DNA of 64,000 nt from an uncultured Alphaproteobacteria bacterium (GTDB taxonomy: Bacteria > Pseudomonadota > Alphaproteobacteria > Caulobacterales > Caulobacteraceae). This document shows positions 54,123 to 64,000 of this stretch, one piece after another. The stretch covers positions 106,844 through 170,843 of the forward strand of contig CAIVVM010000038.1 of NCBI GenBank assembly GCA_903909375.1, read 5' to 3'. The notes beneath the pieces were generated by a model. It saw only the letters and a program-made list of their open reading frames with translations. It made no database searches and was not told the DNA's origin. A program made the translations under genes and the position numbers. Numbering within the stretch: the first letter of the stretch is position 1; each line of letters opens with the position of its first letter.

Positions 54123-54851
54123 TCAGCCCGCCGCCGCGCGCAACGCTGCGGCCTCGGCGCGGCGGCGCCAAACCTCGCCGCGAATTCGCACCAGCCATAG
54201 CGACCCGAAGGCCGACATATAGGCCAGGCTCATGAGGAGCAGGGGAACCAGGAACACGGTCGACATCGCGGGGCCGCCCTTGGCGAACAGGGACGAACCC
54301 TGGTGCAGTGAATTCCACCACTCGACGCTGTAGTGAATGATCGGCAGGTTGATGACGCCCACCAGCGCCAGGATCGCCCCGGCCCGCGCGGCCTTGGCCT
54401 CGTCGTCCATCGAGGCGCGTAGCGCGATGTAGGCGATGTAGAGCAGGAACAGCACCAGCACCGAGGTCAGGCGACCGTCCCAGACCCACCAGGTTCCCCA
54501 CATCGGCCGGCCCCAGAGCGATCCGGTGACCAGCGCCAGGAATGTGAAGGCCGCACCAAGCGGAGCAGCGGCCTGGGCGGCGGCGTCGGCAAGGGCGTGG
54601 CGGAAAATCAGGGACAGGAAACTGGCGACGCCCAGACACGCATAGGCAAACATGCCCAGCTGGGCCGCCGGCACGTGAATGAACATGATCCTGACGGTGT
54701 GGCCCTGCTGGTAGTCCTCAGGTGCGGTGAAGCCCAGATAGAGACCGGCCACAGCCAGTCCGGCGGCGATGACGCCGAACATGGGCGCGGCCCAGCGGGA
54801 AAACGCCATGAAGCGTTCGGGATTGGAAAGGAAGGCGGGCGCCCAGGTCAT
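54123..54851 (-). CDS. ccmC: Heme exporter membrane protein CcmC
   Basis: Six-helix membrane protein (242 aa) with the tryptophan-rich periplasmic motif WGTWWVWDGRLTS that presents heme to CcmE, and conserved His in MFIHVPAAQ. Loads heme onto CcmE in system I cytochrome c maturation. Separated by 69 bp from ccmB and 4 bp from ccmD. Confidence 0.95.
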   Translation of the reverse strand: MTWAPAFLSNPERFMAFSRWAAPMFGVIAAGLAVAGLYLGFTAPEDYQQGHTVRIMFIHVPAAQLGMFAYACLGVASFLSLIFRHALADAAAQAAAPLGAAFTFLALVTGSLWGRPMWGTWWVWDGRLTSVLVLFLLYIAYIALRASMDDEAKAARAGAILALVGVINLPIIHYSVEWWNSLHQGSSLFAKGGPAMSTVFLVPLLLMSLAYMSAFGSLWLVRIRGEVWRRRAEAAALRAAAG

Positions 54852-54920
54852 GGCCCTGTGAGATAGAGTCCATGTGCCCGCCCGGCAAGCCGTGCGAGAA
54901 TATGCGATACCGGTTGTGGG

Positions 54921-55586
54921 TCAGGAGAGGGCATTGCGACACGCTGCAGCCATGGCCAGCGGGCCCAGCGCTACAGCCGCTGCGGCATAGGCGCCCAACA
55001 GGGCCAGCCCGCCGCGCCAGGGCAGGCCGGATACGAACGAGTCCATGGCCCCGCCACCGAAGATCACCGGGGGCGCGAACAGCGGCAGGACGATCACCGC
55101 CGTCAACAGTCCGCCGCGCCGCGCGCCGAGGCTGAGGGCCGCGCCGATTCCGCCCATGAAGGCGAAGGCGAGCCCACCCAGCAGGGCGCAGCCAAAGATC
55201 AGCGGGGCCAGCTCAAGGGGCGCACCAAGACCCAACGCCGCCACCGGCGCCGCCGCCGCCAGCGGGGCGCCCGTTGCGAGCCACTGACCCAGGCATTTGA
55301 CGAAACAGGTCAGCTCAAGCGGCGTGGGCGACAGCGTCAGCAGGTCCAGCGCGCCGTCTTCGTAGTCGCGCTCGAACAGTCGTTCCAGGGACAGCAGTGA
55401 GGCGAGCGCCAACGCCACCCAGGCCGCGCCCGTGGCGATCGCCGCCAGCCGCTGGGGCTCCGGGCCTATCGCCAGTGGCAGGAGCGTGGCGACCCCGGCA
55501 TAGAAACCGACGGCGACCAGCGGCCCGCCGCCGCGCCCCCACGCCAGGGCGGTCTCGCGACCGAGCAGGGCGAGGAGGCGGCTCAC
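54921..55586 (-). CDS. ccmB: Heme exporter membrane protein CcmB
   Basis: Membrane subunit of the CcmABC ABC transporter (221 aa), six hydrophobic helices, with the cytoplasmic loop SLERLFERDYEDGALDLL that contacts CcmA. The ATG overlaps the ccmA stop by 4 nt. Required for release of heme from holo-CcmE. Confidence 0.94.
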   Translation of the reverse strand: MSRLLALLGRETALAWGRGGGPLVAVGFYAGVATLLPLAIGPEPQRLAAIATGAAWVALALASLLSLERLFERDYEDGALDLLTLSPTPLELTCFVKCLGQWLATGAPLAAAAPVAALGLGAPLELAPLIFGCALLGGLAFAFMGGIGAALSLGARRGGLLTAVIVLPLFAPPVIFGGGAMDSFVSGLPWRGGLALLGAYAAAAVALGPLAMAAACRNALS

Positions 55587-56179
55587 GCCGAAAGCTCCAG
55601 GCTGCGGCTGGCCACGGGCAGAGGGTCGTGGACCGCCGCCAGGATCATGCCGCCACCATCAAGGTGGGTTTGCATCAGCTGGCTCAGCCGGCCGCGCCAT
55701 CTGGCGTCCAGCGGACTGAGGGGTTCGTCCAGCAGCCAGAGCGTACGTGGCGCGGCCAGCATGCGCGCCAGCGCCAGCCGACGACGCTGACCGGCCGACA
55801 GGCGGCGCACCTCCAGATCAAGTAAAGCCGTCAGTTCCAGCGCGTCCGCAGCTGCGCCGAAGTCACCCCCGCCGCACCATCGGGTCCAGAACGCCAGCTC
55901 CTCGCGGGCCGTACGTGCGGCCTTGAGACCATCGGCATGGCCGACAAGATGGAGCCCATCGCCCCGAGCCTCTGTCGGATCCAGGTCGCCAAAGGTGATG
56001 TCGCCGGCGTCCAGAGTCACCAATCCAGCCACCGCCCGGAGCAGGCTGGTCTTGCCGGACCCGTTCGGCCCGGTAAGCGCGCAGGCTTCACCGGCCTGCA
56101 GATCAAGGCAGACATCCTGAAACAGCAGGCGCCCGCCCCGGCGGATCGCAGTGTTTCTGAGCTGGAGATGGGAGATCAC
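55583..56179 (-). CDS. ccmA: Heme exporter ATPase CcmA
   Basis: ABC-type ATPase. Walker A GPNGSGKTSLLRA, signature LSAGQRRRLALARML, Walker B LWLLDEPLSPLD. A start at GTG 56179 puts Walker A at residue 37, as in CcmA family members; an ATG at 56221 would add 14 basic residues and lacks a ribosome site, but cannot be excluded. Powers holo-CcmE release with CcmB. The 5' end is divergent from acnA. Confidence 0.93.
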   Translation of the reverse strand: MISHLQLRNTAIRRGGRLLFQDVCLDLQAGEACALTGPNGSGKTSLLRAVAGLVTLDAGDITFGDLDPTEARGDGLHLVGHADGLKAARTAREELAFWTRWCGGGDFGAAADALELTALLDLEVRRLSAGQRRRLALARMLAAPRTLWLLDEPLSPLDARWRGRLSQLMQTHLDGGGMILAAVHDPLPVASRSLELSA

Positions 56180-56375
56180 GCGGTCAGCCAGCCTTTTGGA
56201 AAGCTTCGCATTCGCGTGCATGGACGAGGCGAGGGGCTGGGGCTATGAACACCGTGGTCGCCAAAGCTTGGGGGTGCCAACGCCGCGCGGAGACGAACGC
56301 TGTGTGTCCGTCTTTCGAAGAGCGCGCGATTCCCCGGGTGGTTTGGGTGGCCGAAAACAGAGAGGATCTCCCGCT

Positions 56376-59066
<2,691 letters not shown>

Positions 59067-59087
59067 TCTGAGACGACGGAACGGCGG

Positions 59088-59123
59088 GCGGGCGGCTGCA
59101 GGTCTGCAGCCGCCCGCTCTGCG
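59088..59123 (+). terminator. Rho-independent terminator after acnA
   Basis: GCGGGCGGCTGCAG (59088-59101) and its reverse complement (59104-59117) form a 14-bp stem with a minimal loop, in practice opening to a larger one. TCTGCG then TTTT follows. It is placed 22 bp after the acnA stop. Confidence 0.8.
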
Positions 59124-59205
59124 TTTTGACGAGGTGCGAGCCCCTGCGTCCACCTCACGGCTTCTTGTGATTTACAGCCCGGCGAACGCCGCTTAAGTCG
59201 AGGCG

Positions 59206-59904
59206 ATGCGGATAGCGGCGCTTCTCGGCCTGATCCTGATCGCCTTGCCTCTTGGGGCGGCGGCCAAGCCGCCTGTGCTCGTGGAACTTTTCACGGCGCA
59301 GGGTTGCGGAAACTGCCGCGAGGCGGAGGCCCATCTGGCCAGGCTGGCGGATCGTCCCGGTGTTCTCGCCCTCACGTTCTCCGTCGACTATTGGGACTAT
59401 CTCGGCTGGACCGACACCTTCGCTCGCCCCGAGCACACCGGGCGGCAGAAGGCGTACGTTACGCGGCTGAAGCTGCGCGAGCCCTATACGCCGCAGGTCG
59501 TCGTGGATGGCCGACAGGAGACCCAGGGTCAGAAAACGGCGGAAGTGGACCGGTTGGTGCGCACCGCTCTGGGTCAGGCGCGCAACTATCCTGACATGCG
59601 TTTTGTGGGGTCCCGACGGGTGGATGTGGGCTCGGGCCGTGTGGCTGGCGGCGGGAGCGCAGATGTCTGGATGATCCGCTACGATCCCAGGGCGGTCGAG
59701 GTTTCCATCAAGGCTGGCGACAATCGTGGCGAGACGGTCGTGCAGCGAAACGTGGTTCGCCAGATAGCCCGCCTGGGAGTCTGGCGCGGTGCTGCCAAAG
59801 CCTACCGGCTGCCCCCGGTGAGCGATGAGGGATTGAAGACCCTTGTGGTGGTTCAGACGCCGCGGGGCGGCCGGGTGCTGGGTCTGGCGCAGGGGCCGCA
59901 CTGA
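59206..59904 (+). CDS. DUF1223 exported thioredoxin-like protein
   Basis: 232 aa with signal peptide (cleavage near LGAAAKP). LVELFTAQGCGNCREAE carries Cys34-x2-Cys37, the DUF1223 CxxC motif, and YTPQVVVDGR is a second conserved block. Family members are periplasmic thioredoxin-fold proteins of unknown function. A 7-bp hairpin follows directly at 59908-59924. Confidence 0.9.
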   Translation: MRIAALLGLILIALPLGAAAKPPVLVELFTAQGCGNCREAEAHLARLADRPGVLALTFSVDYWDYLGWTDTFARPEHTGRQKAYVTRLKLREPYTPQVVVDGRQETQGQKTAEVDRLVRTALGQARNYPDMRFVGSRRVDVGSGRVAGGGSADVWMIRYDPRAVEVSIKAGDNRGETVVQRNVVRQIARLGVWRGAAKAYRLPPVSDEGLKTLVVVQTPRGGRVLGLAQGPH

Positions 59905-59907
59905 AAC

Positions 59908-59924
59908 CGGGCCGAAACGGCCCG
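59908..59924 (+). terminator. Hairpin after the DUF1223 gene
   Basis: CGGGCCG pairs with CGGCCCG around an AAA loop, 4 bp after the stop. The tail (CACCCTT) is not T-rich, so intrinsic termination is doubtful. No other structure is obvious through 60,187. Confidence 0.4.
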
Positions 59925-60187
59925 CACCCTTGGGCAAAGGGCGCGAGCCGACGTCTCTGGAGAGAATCAGGGGTGTCGGCTGGCCAGTCCGCTAATCCAG
60001 GACGGGGCTGGGGGGGCTTTTCAGGATCCGGAACCAACGGGCGCTCTGACCAACCGACACTGACAACCTCGGCGCGCTATCAGGCGGGGACAGGACCGAA
60101 ACAAGGTCTTTTCGCGGCAAATCTGTCCGTCATGCGCGTCGAAATCGGGTGGCCTGATGCCGCCATCCGGGTTTAGGCTCCGACTCG

Positions 60188-60523
60188 ATGGCTTTCGATC
60201 CGGGCTACGCAGCGCCGAGGCAGGCGGGTGTTTTCTTCGAACGGCGCGAACTGGAGCGCCTGTTGCGTCTTTACGGGCGCATGGTCGCCGCCGGCGAGTG
60301 GCGTGATTACGGCATGGATGGTCTGCAGGATTGCGCCGTCTTCTCGGTGTTCCGCCGCAGCGCCGAGGCGCCGTTGTATCGTATCGAAAAGCACCCGGCG
60401 CTGGCCCGCAAGCAGGGCGCCTGGGCGATCGTCGGTCAGGGCGGCCATGTGCTGAAGCGCGGCCATGAGCTGGAACAGGTCCTGCGCTTCTTCGACAAGG
60501 GCCGGTTTTCGGTGGTGGACTGA
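60188..60523 (+). CDS. DUF2794 family protein
   Basis: 111 aa, cytoplasmic. The family pattern FFERRELERLLRLYGRMVAAGEWRDYGMD and YRIEKHPALARKQGAWAIVGQGG is complete. DUF2794 is restricted largely to alphaproteobacteria and its role is unknown. It is preceded by the 283-bp gap and followed by the convergent BI-1 gene. Confidence 0.92.
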   Translation: MAFDPGYAAPRQAGVFFERRELERLLRLYGRMVAAGEWRDYGMDGLQDCAVFSVFRRSAEAPLYRIEKHPALARKQGAWAIVGQGGHVLKRGHELEQVLRFFDKGRFSVVD

Positions 60524-60580
60524 CAGCTTCCTGATCGGTCACGGTCAGCTGCTCTTGAGCATCCCATTCGTCCGGACATG

Positions 60581-60610
60581 AAAAAACCCCGGCGGTCGCC
60601 CGCCGGGGTT
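60581..60610 (-). terminator. Rho-independent terminator after the Bax inhibitor-1 family gene
   Basis: On the minus strand AACCCCGGCGG pairs with CCGCCGGGGTT around a four-base loop (11-bp stem), followed by six T residues (plus-strand A81-86). It starts 26 bp downstream of the BI-1 stop. The plus-strand side has no T-run. Confidence 0.85.
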
Positions 60611-60635
60611 CGAACCTCTGGTCCTGCGTCGCCGG

Positions 60636-61382
60636 TTAGCGGCGGTCGCCCAGGAAGGCGAGCAGGAACTGGAACAGGTTGATGAAGTTCAGATAGAGGC
60701 TGAGCGCGCCGAAGTTGGTGGCTACGCCCATGGCGGCCTGGTTCCCGCCCAGCTCATAGTACTGCATCTTCAGGCGCTGGGTGTCGAAGGCGATGAGGCC
60801 CGCGAAGATGAATACGCCGAGCGCGTTGATGATCAGCGACATCATCGAACTGCCCATGAAGATGTTGATCAGCGAGGCGCCAAGCAGGCCCCACACGCCC
60901 ATGATCAGGAAGCTGCCGAACGCCGTCATGTCCTTCTTGGTGGTGTAGCCAAAGAGAGACAGGGCGCCAAAGGCGGTCGCCGTGAGCAGGAAGGTGGAAG
61001 CGATGGATGTGCCCGTGTAACGAAGCACCACCACGCCCAGCGAGGCGCCGATCAGGCCGACGATCGACCAGTAGAGGATGCCTGCCGTCTTTTCGGTGGC
61101 GTTGCGCATGGCGAACATGCCGAACATCATCACCGCCAGCGGTGCGAAGGCGATCACCATGCCAAGGATCGTGTAACCGACCCGGCCGTTGGCGACCGTG
61201 AACATCAGGCTGCTGATCGGCTGGAAGCTGCTGGTCAGGAACGCAAGCGCCGCTGACAGGACCAGACCCAGCGCCACCTTGTTGTAGACGCCGAGCATGA
61301 AGCTGCGGAGGCCCACGTCCACGGACATGTCGGCGCGATCCGCGGGGATCGAGCGCGCGAAGTCGCGGTTATAGTCGCTCAT
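60636..61382 (-). CDS. Bax inhibitor-1/YccA family membrane protein
   Basis: 248 aa with seven hydrophobic helices, beginning MSDYNRDFARSIPADRAD. Signature MFGMFAMRNATEKTAGILYWS and AFDTQRLKMQYYELGG with the di-Asp-type pH/calcium pore region. Family members are calcium-leak channels or FtsH-interacting proteins. AAAGGG precedes the ATG at 61382; an upstream ATG at 61481 is rejected because it has no such site. It is divergent from thpR. Confidence 0.92.
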   Translation of the reverse strand: MSDYNRDFARSIPADRADMSVDVGLRSFMLGVYNKVALGLVLSAALAFLTSSFQPISSLMFTVANGRVGYTILGMVIAFAPLAVMMFGMFAMRNATEKTAGILYWSIVGLIGASLGVVVLRYTGTSIASTFLLTATAFGALSLFGYTTKKDMTAFGSFLIMGVWGLLGASLINIFMGSSMMSLIINALGVFIFAGLIAFDTQRLKMQYYELGGNQAAMGVATNFGALSLYLNFINLFQFLLAFLGDRR

Positions 61383-61498
61383 TTGAGCAAGACCCTTTGA
61401 TGCGCGCCCGCAATCCGGACGCCTGTCGAATATCGTTTTTCGCAACCCATTGTACAAGGGCTGCTTCGTTTTGCTCATCATAAGGATATCAAACGCTC

Positions 61499-62050
61499 AT
61501 GATCCGCCTGTTCGCCGCTCTCGCCGTTCCACCGGAGATCGGACGCGCCCTGCAAAGTCGGCAAACAGGCATCGACGGCGCGCGCTGGCGGCCGCTCGAG
61601 GCGTTTCACGTAACGCTGCGCTTTTTCGGCGAGGTCCGCCAGGATGTGGCGCGCGATCTGGACGAGGCGCTGCTGCATGTGGTGGCCCGGCCTTTCGAGA
61701 TCGTGCTCGACAGCGTGGGCTCATTCTCCGACAGCGATGGCCCCTCGGCGGTATGGGCCGGGGTACAGGCCAACCCGGCGCTCTCACGGCTGGCCAGCGC
61801 CTGCGAGCGCGCCGCCCGGGACGCCGGTATGGAGGCTGACGCCCGGCGCTATCGTCCCCACGTCACGCTCGCCTACCTGCGCCGACAGAACCCGACCCAG
61901 GTGGCGCTCTGGCTGGAGACCCATGCGCGCCTGCTGTCGCCGCCGATCCCGGTTACCGGCTTCGGCCTCTATTCGAGCCAGCTGAGTCCGGAAGGATCGC
62001 ACTATCGCCTGGAGGCCGAGTACCCCTTCGCTCAGGCCGGGGCGGCGTAG
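61499..62050 (+). CDS. thpR: RNA 2',3'-cyclic phosphodiesterase ThpR
   Basis: 2H phosphoesterase (183 aa) with both catalytic motifs: HVTLRF (His37, Thr39) and HVTLAYL in the C-terminal half. Hydrolyses 2',3'-cyclic RNA ends to 2'-phosphate; the old name is 2'-5' RNA ligase. AAGGA lies about 12 nt before the ATG. Overlaps the convergent DUF2237 gene by 19 bp. Confidence 0.92.
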   Translation: MIRLFAALAVPPEIGRALQSRQTGIDGARWRPLEAFHVTLRFFGEVRQDVARDLDEALLHVVARPFEIVLDSVGSFSDSDGPSAVWAGVQANPALSRLASACERAARDAGMEADARRYRPHVTLAYLRRQNPTQVALWLETHARLLSPPIPVTGFGLYSSQLSPEGSHYRLEAEYPFAQAGAA

Positions 62051-62424
62051 TCCTTGAGGACGCCGAGCGGGACGATGGCCAGGGTCTCCTCATGAGTGCT
62101 CTGCAGGATCACCTGCGGCGCCGCGCCGGCATCCAGAGCCTCCTTCCAGCGGGGCGCACAAAGGCACCAACGATCCCCCGGCTTCAGTCCCGCGAAGCCC
62201 AGATCAGGCCGGGGCGTCGAAAGGTCGTTACCGGCCCGGCGCGAGAAGGCCAGAAAGTCCGCGGTCATCACGGCGCAGACGGTATGCAGCCCGACATCAT
62301 GCGGCCCCGTCTCGCAGCAACCGTTACGATAGAACCCGGTGAGCGGGTCCAGCGAACACGGAACCAGTTCAGCGCCCAGCACATTGCGGGCTTCGGCGTC
62401 ATAGCGGATGGGAAGAGTGGTCAT
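62032..62424 (-). CDS. DUF2237 family protein
   Basis: 130 aa. Highly characteristic NVLGAELVPC, GFYRNGCCETGPHDVGLHTVCA and GDRWCLCAPRWKEAL with several conserved cysteines. The function is unknown; its Cys-rich core suggests a metal or structural role. It converges on thpR and is divergent from the CoA-ester lyase. Confidence 0.93.
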   Translation of the reverse strand: MTTLPIRYDAEARNVLGAELVPCSLDPLTGFYRNGCCETGPHDVGLHTVCAVMTADFLAFSRRAGNDLSTPRPDLGFAGLKPGDRWCLCAPRWKEALDAGAAPQVILQSTHEETLAIVPLGVLKDYAAPA

Positions 62425-62486
62425 GACGCCATCCTAAACGCTAAGACTTGCGCCGCGCCAAGGCGTCACGAACACTCAGGGTCCAG

Positions 62487-63356
62487 ATGCACGAAACCGC
62501 CCGCCCGCGCCGCAGCGTCCTTTACCTGCCGGCCAGCAACCTGCGCGCCATCGAGAAGGCGCGCGCATTGCCGTGCGACACAGTGATCCTCGATCTTGAG
62601 GACGCGGTGGCCCCGGATGCAAAACCTGAAGCCCGCGCGGCGGCGGTGGCGGCTGTGCGCGCTGGCGGGTTCGGCGCGCGCGAACTCGTGGTGCGGGTGA
62701 ATGGTCTGGACACCCCCTGGGGCGCCGACGACCTGGCGGCAGTCGCCGGCGCCCGGCCGGATGCCATCCTGACGCCCAAGATTTCATCGTCGGCTGATCT
62801 GGCGGCGGTTCGTGAGGCGGTGGGGCCCGAGCTGCCGCTATGGGCGATGATCGAGACCTGCGCGGCGATGTTCGCCCTGCCGGAGATTGCCGCCGCATCG
62901 CTGCGCCTGGGGACCAGCGTCTGGGTGATGGGCACGAACGACCTCGCCAAGGAGATGCGCTGCCTGCCGGGCATCGACCGCGCACCGCTGGCTACCGCCC
63001 TCAGTCTCAGCGTGATGGCGGCCCGCGCTCATGGGCTGATCATCCTGGACGGCGTCTTCAATGACATTGGCGATCCTGACGGGCTGGCGCGGCAATGCGC
63101 CCAGGGTGCGGCCTGGGGCTTTGACGGCAAGACCCTGATCCATCCCGGCCAGATCGATACGGCCAACACCGCCTTTACCCCGGAGGCGGACGCCGTGGCC
63201 TGGGCGCGTACGGTGGTCGCGGCGTTCGATGACCCGGCAACGGGCGACAAGGGCGTGCTCAAGGTCGAGGGCCGGATGGTCGAGCGCCTCCACCTGGAGG
63301 AGGCCCGGCGCCTGATCGCCGTCGCCGAGGCGATCGCGGGGCGGGTCGCGGGGTGA
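62487..63356 (+). CDS. HpcH/HpaI-family CoA ester lyase (citrate lyase beta-like)
   Basis: 289 aa TIM-barrel lyase. RRSVLYLPASN start, ILDLEDAVAPDAK with acidic metal ligands, RVNG and WAMIETCAAMFA. This matches the malyl-/citramalyl-CoA and citrate lyase beta group that cleaves or makes beta-hydroxyacyl-CoA esters. AGGG lies 5 nt before the ATG at 62487. The partner alpha subunit is absent, so a stand-alone CoA lyase is more likely. Confidence 0.9.
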   Translation: MHETARPRRSVLYLPASNLRAIEKARALPCDTVILDLEDAVAPDAKPEARAAAVAAVRAGGFGARELVVRVNGLDTPWGADDLAAVAGARPDAILTPKISSSADLAAVREAVGPELPLWAMIETCAAMFALPEIAAASLRLGTSVWVMGTNDLAKEMRCLPGIDRAPLATALSLSVMAARAHGLIILDGVFNDIGDPDGLARQCAQGAAWGFDGKTLIHPGQIDTANTAFTPEADAVAWARTVVAAFDDPATGDKGVLKVEGRMVERLHLEEARRLIAVAEAIAGRVAG

Positions 63357-63772
63357 GGGTCTGTCTCGCTATCCTGGCTCTGGGTGCGGTTGCGGCGAAC
63401 CATGCGTCTGCCCAGACGGCGGACACCCGGGCCTATGATGACCGGCTGCGCGCCTCCATGGCGGGGGTGACATCGTTTCAGGGGCCGATGGACGGGGGCT
63501 GGACGCTGCGGGCCGGCGATCAGGACCTCTATGTTTTCCAGCTGTTCGACCGGAACGGTGTGGTGGATGGCGCCTGGCGCGATCCACGCCGCCCCGGCGC
63601 ACTCGAGGCTTCCGGATTCCTGGATCAGGTGGAGCGCCGGGTTGATGGGCTGACCCTGCGCATGGGCGGGCGCGTGGCCAACCTGAAGCTCGACGCCGAG
63701 GGGCGGCTGGCGGGCGACCTGACCGAGGCCGATCGCACCGTCGCTGTCACCCTGCGTCGCCGCGGCCGCTAG
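63353..63772 (+). CDS. Small exported hypothetical protein
   Basis: 139 aa, starts with GTG overlapping the lyase stop by 4 nt. Signal peptide (VCLAILALGAVAANHASAQ), then a beta-rich mature part with WTLRAGDQDLYVFQLFDRNG and MGGRVANLKLDAEGRL. Family not recognised. It overlaps the convergent HIT gene by 4 bp. Confidence 0.78.
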   Translation: MRVCLAILALGAVAANHASAQTADTRAYDDRLRASMAGVTSFQGPMDGGWTLRAGDQDLYVFQLFDRNGVVDGAWRDPRRPGALEASGFLDQVERRVDGLTLRMGGRVANLKLDAEGRLAGDLTEADRTVAVTLRRRGR

Positions 63773-64000
63773 AGCCCCAGAGCCGTCCGCGCGCCTGCGA
63801 TGGCTCTGGCCATGGCCTCCTGATCCCATGGCTTTGCGACGCCGACGCCCCAGACTGGCCCGGGCCAGGCTGGATCGCCGGGGCGGCGCCCCACCACATG
63901 GACATGCAGTTGCGGCGTCAGGTTGCCCAGTTGGCCGACGTTCAGTTTTCCCACCGGCCATCCCACAGCCTGGCCGGCCGCCCGAACGGCCGCGCCGGCG
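63769..64000 (-). CDS. HIT-domain protein (N-terminus outside window)
   Basis: The minus-strand frame is open to the window edge and ends at 63769 (77 codons seen). It contains GKLNVGQLGNLTPQLHVHVVGR, including the histidine-triad motif HVHVV, and PAWPGPVWG typical of HIT hydrolases. Nucleotide hydrolase or transferase activity is the family expectation. Confidence 0.85.
   Translation of the reverse strand, partial: AGAAVRAAGQAVGWPVGKLNVGQLGNLTPQLHVHVVGRRPGDPAWPGPVWGVGVAKPWDQEAMARAIAGARTALGL

Noticed and set aside
56151..56375. An N-terminal extension of aconitase from 56151
   Set aside because: It overlaps the divergent ccmA, has no ribosome site and no aconitase similarity. The ATG at 56376 has AGAGGA at proper spacing.
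60581..60610. Terminator for the plus-strand DUF2794 gene
   Set aside because: There is no T-run on the plus-strand side; the A-run makes it a minus-strand terminator for the BI-1 gene.

Overview
The window is dense, GC-rich bacterial chromosome and reads as an alphaproteobacterium of the family Caulobacteraceae, most like Phenylobacterium or Caulobacter. This is inference from gene content and regulatory motifs: a ruv/tol-pal/tilS block, a ccmABCDG cluster divergent from acnA, dapF-mtaB-ftsY-septation protein A, DUF2794 and DUF2237 genes, two alphaproteobacterial-type LexA boxes (GTTC-N7-GTTC) and one CtrA-type TTAACCAT half-site. I saw no tRNA, rRNA, CRISPR array, insertion sequence or prophage. 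No gene-free stretch exceeds 300 bases; the longest runs from 59,905 to 60,187 and holds only a hairpin after the DUF1223 gene.

Layout. 1-6.2 kb: the end of an amino-acid permease, then a DUF885 hydrolase, a Tat-exported dienelactone hydrolase, an M23 peptidase and an alpha/beta hydrolase. 6.2-14.3 kb (minus strand): one compact ten-gene unit, ruvA-ruvB-ybgC-tolQ-tolR-tolA-tolB-pal-cpoB-tilS, with mostly overlapping or nearly abutting genes. 14.4-19.5 kb: a sugar-type GPH symporter, an exported rhodanese and a TonB-dependent receptor lie between ruvAB and ruvC. ruvA and ruvC each keep their own LexA box. 20-29 kb: envelope and housekeeping genes (PH/SHOCT protein, M50 protease, cupin, cyclophilin, zinc-ribbon protein, EcsC protein, lipoprotein hydrolase, SRPBCC protein, epimerase, yebC).

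29-45 kb: accessory metabolism. It has a protease-like protein that has lost its zinc motif, a phosphatase-SDR-hydrolase run, a quinone oxidoreductase, a frameshifted ParA ATPase, a sugar aminotransferase, phospholipase C, amidohydrolase, acyl-CoA synthetase, DNA alkyl-transferase, M3 oligopeptidase and a TetR regulator with a candidate operator. 45-53 kb: murI, oxyR with an operator-like site, an arylsulfatase, dapF, mtaB, a GFA-family protein, a TRIC channel, ftsY and septation protein A. 53-59 kb: cytochrome c maturation genes and aconitase. 59-64 kb: DUF1223, DUF2794, Bax inhibitor-1 family, thpR, DUF2237, a CoA-ester lyase, a small secreted protein and a truncated HIT protein.

Most of the window is ordinary. 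The points most worth a second look are the split ruvC/ruvAB locus with duplicated SOS boxes feeding into tol-pal, the single-base frameshift in ParA, the M61-like protein without its metal site, the EcsC/zinc-ribbon/micro-membrane-protein module, and several well-formed dyads beside regulators or start codons. No clearly new defence or mobile system was found.
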